From: Bugulina stolonifera
Lineage: Eukaryota > Bryozoa > Gymnolaemata > Cheilostomatida > Bugulidae
Length of the DNA: 64,000 nt
Assembly (NCBI GenBank): GCA_935421135.1
Contig: OW285187.1
Location: 24,428,429-24,492,428, forward strand
Reading direction: 5' to 3'
The notes beneath the pieces were generated by a model. The model worked only from the letters and a program-made list of their open reading frames with translations. It did no database searches and was not told the origin of the DNA. This document shows positions 13,901-23,935 of the stretch, one piece after another. The position numbers and the translations under genes are program-made. Every line of letters starts with the position of its first letter. Within the stretch, counting starts at the first letter, position 1.

Positions 13901-15029
13901 GTCAGGCACATACAGAAGCAGTCAATGGCCTGCGTCCTGCAGGACTTTATATGTACCAAATGTAAACTGGTAGGTGATATATGTTATGCTGTGTAGAATA
14001 AGCACAGCAATTATGTGCCTATGTTAATGAGGTCCATACATACAATGTACATATAACTAGATACTTTGGACTTCTATATGTCTTGTTAATGTGTGCAAAA
14101 AGTCGCTTGATCATTTCCTCTACATGTACAATGTGCATCTTCAAAGTATTATGTGCTATGAAATTCTCATGCACTCATAATTTATTGTGAAGATCTTACC
14201 AAAGACATCTACATGTATGTTATAATGTGTTTACAGGTGAAACAAAGGAACATGAACAAGTACTGCGAGTGCAGTGGTAGATATGTCAATGCTGTCCAAT
14301 CAGAAGACATGAAGAGTAAGATCCGTCTGTTTAACAACATCGCCAGGTAGATAGGAGTTATCTGTACAATAATATACATAGTGATTTATCTCCGCATTGT
14401 CACAAGCTAATAACATATTTGCTTGACTTTCTGTCTAGTGGCCAGGTAAGTTTTTTGTAACATTGGGGCCAATTTAGCATTTTGTGGTAACATCTTGCAT
14501 GTAACATAGCGCTTCATAGTGATCTCGGCAGTGTCCAAACCTTGGGCTAGCGATTGAAACCTCTAGTCATTGATCTGTAAGCCAAACCTGGACAGAACTT
14601 TGAATTTTGTATTTATATTGAATTGTATATTTCCGTAGTAAATAAACAAATTGCGTGTTAAGTCAGTGGCCATTACTCATGTTGGCATGACTTGCGCTGA
14701 TCAAAGAAAGGTTATCTTAATAGTGTTTCATTTTGTTTAACATGTATGTTGTCTATTGGATGGTGTTCAGTGACATTAGATTTAGATTTCCTTGAGTAAG
14801 GAGCCTGCAGGTAGAACCCTCTGTACATAGTGTCTACCTGCACACATAAACTACCATATTGTTCATGTGTGATGGCTAGAGATTATTTCACTACTACAGT
14901 TTTATGATGTAATATTGTTACACTGGCCTGTGGTGTTGATATTCAACTGTTTCTTCTTGCAGACATTTTGGTTTGAAGCATCTGGAGGAGACATTGAAAT
15001 GGATATCTCAACAATCTCACTTCACCTAG
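1..15029 (+). CDS. POLE: DNA polymerase epsilon catalytic subunit, 3' part of gene (27 exons)
   Basis: This is the C-terminal half of the catalytic subunit of the leading-strand replicase Pol epsilon, a nuclear enzyme. The exons read 1-15, 222-310, 439-622, 832-960, 1216-1410, 2242-2460, 2851-2980, 3340-3436, 3548-3686, 4058-4164, 4390-4518, 4714-4874, 6590-6747, 7155-7330, 7630-7741, 7968-8107, 8352-8441, 8801-8946, 9340-9482, 9953-10102, 10317-10502, 10992-11210, 11844-11978, 12780-12859, 13837-13969, 14237-14346 and 14963-15029. They total 3639 nt with every phase matching, giving 1212 codons and a TAG stop, close to the length of the same part of human POLE. Recognisable stretches include [44 protein letters not shown] and [16 protein letters not shown]. 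The exonuclease and polymerase active sites lie upstream of the window. Exon ends are inferred from homology and GT..AG consensus. The exon 19 acceptor follows an AT-rich tract and is the least certain. Confidence 0.96.
1216..2460 (+). CDS. POLE: POLE exons 5-6: variable linker between active and inactive halves
   Basis: Exon 5 (1216-1410) encodes a low-conservation, acidic then basic linker ending [11 protein letters not shown]. Exon 6 (2242-2460) resumes with [14 protein letters not shown] and ends [11 protein letters not shown], which matches the conserved start of the C-terminal half. Both junctions are phase 0. The intron between them is almost filled by a 33-bp array that starts inside exon 5. 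The reading frame stays open from exon 5 through the whole array to a stop after 2112, so the true 3' end of exon 5 could be any of about 20 donors. I chose 1410 because MGSTR|EELKAWL best matches the human spacing. Confidence 0.85.
1387..2091 (+). repeat. 33-bp minisatellite made of the POLE exon-5 end plus its 5' splice site
   Basis: There are 21 full units beginning at 1387 and then every 33 nt. The one exception is the unit at 1849, which is 36 nt because AAT is doubled. A 9-nt remnant sits at 2083. Each unit has the form of the exon end (ttcctaatatgggtag/tcac) followed by tagg|gtatgt. The donor hexamer GTATGT is kept in every unit except the second, which has CTATGT. Unit 1 is the coding end of exon 5 itself. 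Two versions alternate, encoding GSTR or GITR, in a pattern that suggests blocks of several units were copied together. Translation is open through the array as VPNMG(S/I)TRVCL repeats. Confidence 0.97.
2851..11978 (+). CDS. POLE: POLE exons 7-23: inactive polymerase-like domain
   Basis: These 17 exons encode the catalytically dead exonuclease/polymerase fold that supports CMG helicase binding and holoenzyme structure in this family. Well matched segments are [61 protein letters not shown] and WMDKANYSGI. Exon 12 to exon 13 spans an intron carrying a tRNA gene and a transposon. The G|AT join there restores an aspartate codon and the phase, so the insertions have not damaged the gene. Confidence 0.93.
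3016..3310. repeat. 38-bp tandem array of palindromic TACATA/TATGTA sequence
   Basis: The unit of about 38 bp (starts near 3023, 3061 and 3099) consists of self-complementary blocks such as gtacatgtatatgtac and acatacatatatgtatgt. The first copies are near-identical and later ones drift. The array begins about 36 nt after the exon-7 donor and ends about 30 nt before exon 8. Its lack of TAA/TAG/TGA in several frames makes open frames on both strands that are not genes. Single strands should fold into long hairpins. Confidence 0.93.
4923..4928 (-). terminator. Pol III oligo-T terminator of tRNA-Asn
   Basis: Six consecutive T on the minus strand lie 3 nt beyond the last base of the tRNA. This is the normal position and form of an RNA polymerase III stop. 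Confidence 0.85.
4932..5005 (-). tRNA. tRNA-Asn (anticodon GTT)
   Basis: The minus strand reads gtctctgtggcgcaatcggt onward and folds as a 74-nt cloverleaf. The acceptor stem GTCTCTG pairs with CAGGGAC, allowing one G-T wobble. The D arm carries A-box GGCGCAATCGG, the anticodon loop has CTGTTAA with GTT, and the T arm carries GGTTCAAGCCC as B box. It matches the animal tRNA-Asn(GTT) consensus apart from TTCAA for TTCGA, and there is no intron. A run of six T on the minus strand (4923-4928) is a Pol III terminator just past the 3' end. The gene lies antisense inside a POLE intron and looks functional. Confidence 0.97.
5154..6361. mobile_element. Non-autonomous hAT-like DNA transposon with perfect TSD
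   Basis: The left end cagggatgcccaaa and right end tttgggcatccctg are exact 14-bp inverted repeats. They are bordered on both sides by the 8-bp direct repeat ctatatag (5146-5153 and 6362-6369). An 8-bp target duplication with CAGGG termini is the hAT superfamily signature. Subterminal AAGGGACA/TGTCCCTT motifs recur at both ends and are likely transposase-binding sites. The internal 1.2 kb has no long reading frame. One frame of 116 codons at 5815-6165 is not recognisable as transposase, so the copy depends on an autonomous relative. It sits in the POLE intron before exon 13, and the perfect duplication suggests a fairly recent insertion. Confidence 0.92.
9226..9335. repeat. AT-only low-complexity array (taatataataatattg-like)
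   Basis: Roughly 15-17 bp imperfect units of TAATATAATAATATTGTAA repeat up to the acceptor of POLE exon 19. The usual pyrimidine tract of that acceptor is absent, and the exon starts after ATGTTGAAG. The expanded array may have replaced the tract. Confidence 0.8.
11321..11490 (+). mobile_element. tRNA-derived SINE-like sequence
   Basis: Positions 11324-11334 read tggcctagcgg and fit a Pol III A box. Positions 11369-11379 read ggtttgatctc and resemble a degenerate B box at normal tRNA spacing. No complete cloverleaf forms. A non-tRNA body follows and ends in an A-rich tail (taaattaaaaaa, 11475-11487). This arrangement is typical of a tRNA-derived SINE. No second copy is obvious in the window, so the family assignment is an inference. 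Confidence 0.55.
12780..15029 (+). CDS. POLE: POLE exons 24-27: C-terminal cysteine-rich module
   Basis: These exons carry the two C-terminal metal-binding motifs that bind the small subunits. CysA is built from CIGC (exon 24) and CANC (exon 25). CysB is built from CTKC (exon 25) and CEC (exon 26, in NKYCECSG). All eight cysteines expected from the family are present. The last exon encodes [15 protein letters not shown] and stops at 15027-15029, matching the end of vertebrate POLE (YLLETLEWLL). Confidence 0.93.
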
Positions 15030-15121
15030 TAGATATCTGCTGTATATAGAATAGTAATAGCTTCTACCTGCGGTATAGTTTACCAGGCTGTTTCCTGTAT
15101 CTCAGACTACACAGCATACTG

Positions 15122-15127
15122 AATAAA
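15122..15127 (+). terminator. Likely POLE polyadenylation signal AATAAA
   Basis: A canonical AATAAA lies 93 nt after the POLE stop codon, giving a short 3' UTR. A second AATAAA occurs at 15892-15897 and could serve a longer form. Confidence 0.6.
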
Positions 15128-16023
15128 TCGGTACCTACAGTATAACATAAGTAGACGCTAGTATTTACATGTATATGTGTTTCACATCCTGGGTGGTGGC
15201 ACTCCTTGATTGCTAATGTGTGTTGATGGTAACCATGGTGACTATAGACCTAGAAAACAGCTGCAGTAATTGATACAAGTTCATAGACATGGTATTTTTG
15301 GTTATACCATTCTACAGGAAGTAACAAAGTTTATCTGAATATTCTCTTGCCGTAAGATAAGAGAAGGCAATGTACTAGTACATGTGTGCGTTGTCACGTA
15401 TATACACGTCTTGTCACTGTTCAATACATTTTATCTTTACCATATGAATAGTTTTGTAGATTTTGCCAATACATTTATACATTTTCTTTTATACTAATTT
15501 GATTGTTATTTTTATTTATTTATCCGTTATGTGCAGGACATAATTATAGTATGGTATAGTAAGTATTGTAATAGTGAGAAAATATTCATATCCATTGATT
15601 AGTTATGGGCCATTGGCATCCTTTACAACAAACGGTATATTATTTACTGTATACCAGTTGTCCTGCAGTCCGTCTCTGGGGACCGAATTAATGTTAGTAA
15701 ATATAAATAATCAACAGACTACATTTATGTTGTCATCGTCTGTTACTCTTGACATATTTGATGGACCATTGATTATCTATCTTCCTTTAGTTGATTTGTA
15801 TGTCTGCAAGATTACATTACTCCATTAGTGTGATTGGGTCGTGCACATTATTATTAAGATTATATAGCTTTATGTGTACGTGCAGGCAGTAAATAAAAGT
15901 CATGTATAAAATGGAAACAGCTCCATGAACTTTATACTTTCTTGTACGATCTGTATTTTGTTTCTCTCTATAGTATTATAAATGATTTAAAGTGACATCA
16001 CATTTATAAGAGAATTAATAATA

Positions 16024-16029
16024 TTTATT
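16024..16029 (-). terminator. Possible tektin-2 polyadenylation signal
   Basis: TTTATT on the plus strand is AATAAA for the minus-strand gene, 495 nt beyond its stop codon. I found no closer canonical hexamer. Confidence 0.4.
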
Positions 16030-16523
16030 TAAAATTAAAAATATACAGTAATATAACTTGGAATAAGGTGAATAGGTAAACACAAGGTTAAAGACGATAA
16101 ACATGAAAATAAAGATGATGCATTATATATGAATACCATGCTATTTTCACAACATAAATTCTTTAAGATCTTGCCATTTAACACATGTAATGATTACAGA
16201 TAATACTGTACCTTGTAACTGGGTCAAGTTTACTCCAATCGTTAACTAGTAACAGAGTCCTAGATAAGCAGATATTTACATGGAATCTACGTATATATTC
16301 CATAAAAAAGGTTCTCTGTCCATCTTCATAGACTTTTTGTTTGTAACAGGTCTATGATTGGCTTAAAATATATAGGTCATATATTATCTACTTCCGATAC
16401 TCTCTTCACATATAAGTTTGAGCAAATATTACTTACTGCACCTTCCTTTTCACACAAGCATTCTTATCTAGTGTCACTTACGGAACATGTTAATAATGAA
16501 GAGGTTGAGAATATTATTTAGTT

Positions 16524-18780
16524 TTAGGCTAGATACATTGATCTCTCGCGGTGTATGCCGGTCAGCACACGGTTATTATCTGTAGCAGTCTTGGGTCGTA
16601 CATTTAGTTTCTCCCTAGAAGCCATGCATCTGTTGTCAAGCATTAGGGAGTTATTCTTGATGGCCAAGTCATCATTGATTCTATGAAGCTGCTTCTGAAG
16701 GCCATCTAGCCCATGTCTAAAATTATACACATGTTTGGATATAACCTTGCTGCTAATTACAACTGTTCAAGTAATTTAAACATTGATTGTTGTCTGGACA
16801 CCCAAATACTGTGACTATCTGGGATTTTCACCAATAGAACTTGACAAGCCTGAATACATGTCCATATTAGTCCAAATCTCATAAAGTCACCAAATCACTA
16901 GCTCAAGTCACCAAATCACTATCTCAATTTACCAAATCCCTATCTCAAGTCACCAAATCATTATCTCAAGTCACTAAATCCCTATCTCGAGTCACCAAAT
17001 CACTATCTCAAGTCACTAAATCCCTATCTCGAGTCATCAAATCCCTATCTCAAGTCACCAAATCACTATCTCGGGTCACCAAATAACATTATCCTGTTAC
17101 CGAACCATTGGTTTACATCACCAAATCAAGGGAGTAGTTACTTACTGGGCCTGTCGTAGTTTTTCCTCCAGTGCTGCCTTAGTAGCTGCCAACTGTTTCA
17201 CCTCATCTGTCAAACCATACTGAGGTTCATCTCTGCATAACTCTTGGTTTGGTCGGTAAGTTCTATTCTCAAGTCTAGTTTGAGCAAGCTTGGTAGGATT
17301 AATCTTGTCTCTGATCTTCTGCTCCAGATTCCTGATGTCTTCCTCCATATCAGCAATTTCCTTCTCAGTCTGCAATAGATTAGCAATTTTATGTAATATG
17401 TACCAAAGCAACAGTGTTAGTAAACCATGTTACCAACTTCCCAATTCTGTACAAACGGGGAAAATATTGTCAAAGCTTATCATGATACCCAAGGCGATCA
17501 TTATACTTACATTAGCCTTCTGCCATTCCAGTTCCTTCTTTGCTCTTTCAGTCTCATGAATTCGTTTACGGAAGGCATATTCTGTGCCGAGTTTCTGTGC
17601 TTCCAGATCATTGTCACACTCTTGCAGAGTGTGGTGGATAGCCTCTCGAAGACGAGTAGATGATCTCATTTCAGCATCAGCTCGCTCTTTATTGTAACGG
17701 CTGAAATCCTCCCATTGCTGAGGAGTGGTGCTTCTACAACACGTAGATATTGACTCTTAGAAACTTATGATACACACAACGCTGCTAATTTTATCTGTAT
17801 AAATGAATGATGAGCAACATTTGGCAAAAATGAGATACATGTAATACAGACTGTGCTTCTCAGCAGCTTACCCTTTAGGCACTCTAGTAGGGTTGGGCTT
17901 GTAGCTTATTCCTGGTGAGTTCTCGGTAAGGTTATATTGGTCAACGTCAATACCTAGGGCTATATTCTTATCTTGGAGATCTAGTAAAACCTGCTGCCTA
18001 GCTTCTTGGAGCAAGCACATCTGTTCAAATGACTCATCTACCTTCTGCTGCAGCTTTTGCTTAATTTTGTTGATCACATCCATTTCCTGCAAAAAATTAT
18101 TTTATTTTAGTTACAAATTAGAATTTCAATCACATTTTTCTGTTTGCATTAACATGAGAAAAAACTGTCTGTATGTCATCATTGCATATTCCTCTCGAGA
18201 CTCCAGTTGAACAAACCTCAAAATATGTTCAAAAAAGTATAATTACCTTATGAAGTTGATTCTCCACCTCATCTTGCACCAAGTCTATGCTCTGACGACC
18301 TTCTCTTGTTGTGAGGTTTTCGGTACAGACATCAAGTGGCACCTCTTTTTCTTGTAAGGATATCTCAGTAAGATCCTTTGCCTCATTCAGATCTGCAATC
18401 TATTGATAGATACACAAATTAGGTTAGAAAGAGAAATTTCCTAAAACGCTTTAAGAATTTAATATTTATATAATTATCGATATTCATGTCGTATTATTAG
18501 AATAGAAATTATGAATTACCTCCTTATCTAGATCTGCAAGACTTTTTTCCAAGATTTCTTTCCACTTTCTAATCTCATCAACTCTGTCAGCCAACCTTGT
18601 ATTGTTATCATATTGATCCCATTTAGTTTTGCTATCAGTTTCATTACTCAAGAATCTTGCTTCCTGTCTAGTTTGAAACGATGCTTCTCTTTGACGCTCT
18701 GCATTGGTTGAGATGCTGTAGTTAGAGGTGTACCAATCAGCTGGTTGAAACCTCACTGAGTTCTTCACATGGGTAGCCAT
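16524..18780 (-). CDS. TEKT2: Tektin-2, complete coding region (6 exons)
   Basis: Tektins are coiled-coil filament proteins inside ciliary and flagellar doublet microtubules. Exons in transcript order are 18780-18520, 18399-18247, 18086-17872, 17733-17511, 17369-17146 and 16716-16524. They sum to 1269 nt, or 422 codons plus TAA, against 430 residues in human TEKT2, and all phases agree. The start MATHVKNSVRFQPADWYTSN and the stretches QREASFQTRQEARFLSNETD and TKWDQYDNNTRLADRVDEIR match tektin-2 rather than tektins 1, 3 or 4. The tektin signature appears as RPNQELCRD in exon 5. Heptad-rich helices fill most of the protein. A TTTGCAG acceptor lies immediately before the ATG, so at least one untranslated exon probably lies upstream (above 18782). 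I could not place it. Confidence 0.95.
16884..17087. repeat. 21-bp minisatellite in tektin-2 intron 5
   Basis: Nine full units of aagtcaccaaatcactatct plus one base start at 16884 and recur every 21 nt. A partial tenth unit follows. Single-base variants (cactatct/ccctatct, caag/cgag) alternate between units. Confidence 0.95.
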
Positions 18781-21700
18781 CTGCAAATTAAAAATTTTGT
18801 TAAATTTAATATATTAATCGTAGTAACAAAGCAATTTACATTTCTGTGAATATACAAAAAAATTAAAATGCTTATAAAATAATGGTATAAGAGTTTCTAG
18901 ATAAATTAAATCATAATATTGGCATTGTTTTTATTCTATTTAAGTGTTTATATACCAACATAATGCGCTGCAACTCCCAAAAAATATCTGTTTAGTACTT
19001 TCAACTCAATGCTTTTACTTTATAGTTCACAAAAATGTCCAATGACAAAGATTGTCTTATTCAAGATAATCAACAATCACTAAATGTACCCTAAGCCGAA
19101 AGTCATAAAACTAGATTGATCATAAAATAGAAAATTTTAATGCACTTCCAGCTGAGTTAGTTTGGTCATTTTTAAATCTTTGAAAATGTTTCTGCACCTG
19201 AATCTCAGAATGTAAATATATACCTACATCAAGTCTTAGTTCTTCTCAGGTCAATTAGGACGGTGTAACCTCACAACCATACAAAAACAATTGAACTTCT
19301 AGCCTGTCACTAGTGTCTGTTATAGAAATAGTGCTGTTTTGATCACTTTGTTTTGTTGTTAGGGATGAAGGCAACCAGCTGTTAATCGTTCGTTTATTGG
19401 TTTAGATTTTTATTGTATCGCGAATAAAACGGCCGTTTACAACGCTTTGAAAATTAGATACTTTCTTAGCAACAAAGTATTAATACGCTAAGCCTTAGCG
19501 CATACATAGGCAGTCCGGGTATCACAATACCTTCTCATAAACCTGAACTTATAAAGTAAAAATTCACTATCTTTTAGTAGTAACGTTGACAAAGAGTTGA
19601 CATATGCTTTTTTAGATGTTTTACAACAGATAAATAATATTGTTAGTTTGAAAGAAGTCTTAATTCAATTCACTTCTGGTTGTAATTGCAATGCCAATCG
19701 CAATGCTTTGGCACTATTTCTATACAGCGCATTGTTGTATAAAAAAGAGTAAAGAGGTTACTGATGAATTGCTAATGTGTTGAGGGTCATATACTGTTAT
19801 TGACAGAAGGTTTACATATTATTGCATGCAAGGATCAGCTATCTCTGGGTTAGATATAATATGATAGCAGATATGGTATAAGTGAATATTATCTTGGTTG
19901 ATTTTCCATAACATGCAACATAAGGTAAGTTCTTCATCTTGTATAGTCTAACATAAAATTAATTAGGCCCTACAGGAAATTCTCATCAATATTTTGGAAG
20001 TAGTGGCTTCAGCTATTGGATTTCTCAAACATTAAACACAATAATGACTTACATGGCATCAACAAACATCAGTGCACTACATTGTTGCTTAACCTACAAG
20101 TACATGTACATTGTATATATCTCTAGACTATGCAAATATGAGGTAAGTATAAAATTCTGGTTTGACATTTTATTGTTATTTATAAAAGTATAAGAGCAGA
20201 AATACATTCATCCAAATATCTACATGTAGGTATCACTAGATGTATGATCAAATAGTTTATATAAATCTAAAGTGTAGGCCTATGTGTGTATATATTTATG
20301 GTATACATGTATTTATATTAATTTGCATACTATGTAACATAGGTCAAATATTTTACACACGCAAAAACTGCAACACATCTGCAGAAATACAGTGGATACA
20401 CTTGCTCACTATAACCAACAGAGTATATGGTAGGCAAACAGTTTCAAAAATTAAAACACATAATAGGCACGTCTACTGTATGCCTCTACTATGGTAGCTA
20501 GCGTACCTATGTAAACCATGGTATATTTCGTAACCTTTTACCAAGTTTTCATTATAAACCTTCCCGTGGGTTTCCAACCTGAGTTTTAGAAGCTCTCTAT
20601 AAAAAATTAGACTATATTCTCAACTTTTAGAGGTGCTCGATAATCTTGTCTGTTCTTTTGGAGATGTTGTTATGGGTAAGAAGTTTTACGACATAAAATA
20701 TGTCATAGGCTACTAAAAGCACTTTGTGACTTTTATTCCTAATATTTCGATATCGGCGATAAAAGTCGAAGTGCGTCTAGTACTACTGCATATCGTCTGT
20801 TCTATAATATCATCTTGTATTATAACTACTAAGAGACATAAGGTAGGCCCATCATATGGGACTAGCTTTTCGGTCAGTCTACAGTTTTGTGATGCCCGTT
20901 ACTTTTGATGACGTTTTAGGTTTCCGAATTGGATGGAAAACCTTTTGGAAAATGATACCTGTAACCTCACGTTTACCAAATCCAAGTTTCCATGTTCATA
21001 CATTTACAGTTAAAGCCATATAATATTATTCACCGACTTTGCCTAGTGTAGCAGTTGACATGGCGTGACTGATAGAATGTGTTTAGACACATTTTTATGT
21101 CAGGGATAGGACATGGCTACTGAGTTTGCAAGGTGTCACTGTCGTATTATGACTAGTCATATTTGGTATGAACGTCTATGACCGTAGCAGAGAATTGAAA
21201 GTTACTGATGGTTATAATTATGATAATTATATCACTGGCCTGGTATACATGGTAGTTAAGATGAGACTGGGAATAGATAGCTAGTTGAACTGTGGACTGA
21301 AGACTTATAACATAATGGACCGTGATTAGGCTATGCGTCTCCCAGAATGCCCTAGTTCTCTGGAGAATAAGCTCGTGTTATACTTAGTTCTTAACAACTA
21401 GTAGTGGATTTACCAAATTTGACTTAACTTACAGTTTCCAATTAGACTTTGGTGTAAACCAAATGGTGTCACGCATCGATGGTATCACGACAATAATATG
21501 GTGTCATTAACTTTTGGATCAACCTTCTTCATTACACTAGAGTTAACTAAAGCACAGTTGGATGTTTACTAGGTGCTGTGAATAAGCTCTAGTTTGGATG
21601 ATTTAGACCTACTCCAGTTTCGTTAAATCTGATATACCTTTAGCATTTTTAATCATGTAATGTCAACACACACTTTTAAATTATTTCAATGCAATTTATT

Positions 21701-23929
21701 TAACTGTCAACCTAGGTACGATGACGCTCACATTGTGGGGGCCTTATCAAGTGCCCTGCATAAATACCAGTAAGATTATTGTTTAGTTAGCTGCTTGGCA
21801 TCACTTGATTTTGTAAGCTCAGTATATTTTGCTTGTAATTGGGTTCACAAGAGTGGGTTTTATACAGACTAGTTTCAGCTGTGACTGACGACTAGTACTG
21901 CAGACGACAATAGACGACCAGTTATCTTTCCCTGTTTACTTACAGTGTTACTCAAGTAGCAACTTGGTTCACTCCATACGGCTCATCACTACCCATATCT
22001 TCAGTGGTCAAGTCGCTTTTCCAATCTTATCTATACTGCTTAGGGTTAGCATGGAATCCAAATCCATAAAATACATGCAGGTTGTAGTACTATCTTGTAC
22101 CCAACATCTTTTGGTTAGTTGTGTGGAGTTTAGGCTACCCCCCCCCCCCCCTACAATTACTTTACCTATTATAATATTCTGTAGCTATCTTTCCTATGGT
22201 AAGGAGAAGCTTCTCTGTTAGTAGATTTTACCATCTTTCTGTTTTATCATGTTTGATGGTTTTACATGAATATGAATGAGAATGATTGATGAGTTAAATG
22301 TTATAATACGAAACGCTGGGCGGTTGATTTATTACAGATTTAAGGAGTTTACTATGGAAGTTTTTCTACTGTAATAATTATCCTATGCGACCTGTAGTAG
22401 CTATACCGTACTAAACTTGAGACAATATACACCATCCTATAATGTCCCTTAGTTATCTTATAATTGTACATCTTATGCAATCAAGATCTATCTCCATAAC
22501 TAAATGTACCTCCACAATAAGTACTACATGTATAATAATGATATAGGCCTAATGATTTACATGTGCATAATATTATGCAGGAAGGTCCTCCATTCTTCAG
22601 AAGTTAAGTAGGGAGGAGGGGTGTTGGTGAGAATTGAATAGAACATGGATCACATGCTAAACATATTACCTGTATTATACCAGGCAGCTTAGCCTTGGTT
22701 CCAAGCGCTGTGATGTCACCTTGGCAGGCATAGTGATCTTATTCATTATAATTACATGTCCATGTAGGTATCACACTTCTGTAGCCACGCTAAGTTAGAC
22801 TTGTTCATTAGTTGAATCATATAGATATACATGTATATAATATGCAGTGAATCTCACGGAAATGGAATAGCTGTTTCCGAGGCACAATGTTGCTCATACG
22901 GCTAGATAGTCCCTTCCAAATACATTACTTAGTAAGTATTAAGTGTAATCTAGACTCTTTTATTGCTGAGTTACAAAAGATACGTGGCTCATTTTCCAGC
23001 CGAAGGTATCATTTCCCTGCAACTCATCTTTTGCTGTGTAAATCTATTAATAGAATCTTGAGATTGAATCAGAGATATGGTGTATTATTGGTGCCGCGCT
23101 GTCAATGCAGAACGCATATAGGCCGTTCCAGCATTCCTGTATTGAGCATTGCATTACATTCTATTGTATCTGGGAGTTTTAGTTATTTGCTATAATTCAG
23201 ACTGTATGTCCAAATTACTCCCTAGTTGAAATTATATTGTATTATAATAATATATAATATAATGTACAAGTCATTATTGTTTCATCATCTGGTTGGAGGT
23301 TGGAAAGATGCCACCTGCAATCTGCTACAAAAATCCTAGATATTAAGTGATTTGTGTCGGTTTTCTAAACGTGTGACTATGTTGCTACACAATAATATAG
23401 ATAATTGAAACACTTGAATGTTACTGTTGACACAGTGGTATAGGCAAAGATTGTCATCAACATTTTAATCACAATATTTTTTGCAGCACAGTTCTCTTTC
23501 CTTGAAATTAGCTTGGATAATGATGCTAGACTTAAGCTTGTGCCATAATCACTGGTTGAATTTATTGCCATATAATGGTAGTAGGGTACTGTGGTGGTTG
23601 TGGTGCTACAGTGGTGATAGTAGGTCACTTTAATGTTGATTGTCACTGGTTTTGTCTATAAAGTTCCTAATCAACTTAACCTTTGGGATTTGAGTAACTG
23701 CATCATGTATTACTAATAAACTTTCAACTCATTACTTATTCTATTATTCTGAACTTTATACTAAACTTCCATTAGCGATGGTAGTGGAAATGTTTTATAT
23801 GATAGATCGTTATGTTCAGTTCCCATTGGGGTTTGCTTGTCCATGACTAACCTTATCTTGGTTTTGTTTATGTATGACTAACACTATATAAGTTATCGTC
23901 TTGTAGTCTCCCAGGCTATACTTGTGTTG
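18781..23929. other. Region without a recognisable gene, upstream of tektin-2
   Basis: About 5 kb of AT-rich sequence has no frame resembling a known protein. The part nearest tektin-2 (roughly 18800-19500) should contain its promoter and 5' UTR exon, but nothing decisive is visible. A 14-C tract lies at 22138-22151. Frames at 21964-22221 and 22887-23195 have ordinary composition and no recognisable motif. Confidence 0.5.
22138..22151 (+). repeat. Poly-C tract (14 C)
   Basis: An uninterrupted run of 14 C sits in otherwise AT-rich DNA. It is a site where length is likely to vary or be misread in sequencing. Confidence 0.9.
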
Positions 23930-23935
23930 GTTTAT

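Larger units (their letters stand above)
15030..16523. other. Convergent intergenic region between POLE and tektin-2
   Basis: This stretch holds the 3' UTRs of two tail-to-tail genes. I see the POLE AATAAA at 15122, another AATAAA at 15892, and on the minus strand an AATAAA (TTTATT at 16024-16029) that could end tektin-2 transcripts about 500 nt past its stop. The frame at 15574-15828 has no recognisable features, and I do not call it a gene. Confidence 0.6.

Noticed and set aside
22887..23195. 102-codon frame in the intergenic region
   Set aside because: No recognisable motif, no splice or promoter context, and the expected length of chance frames in 17 kb.
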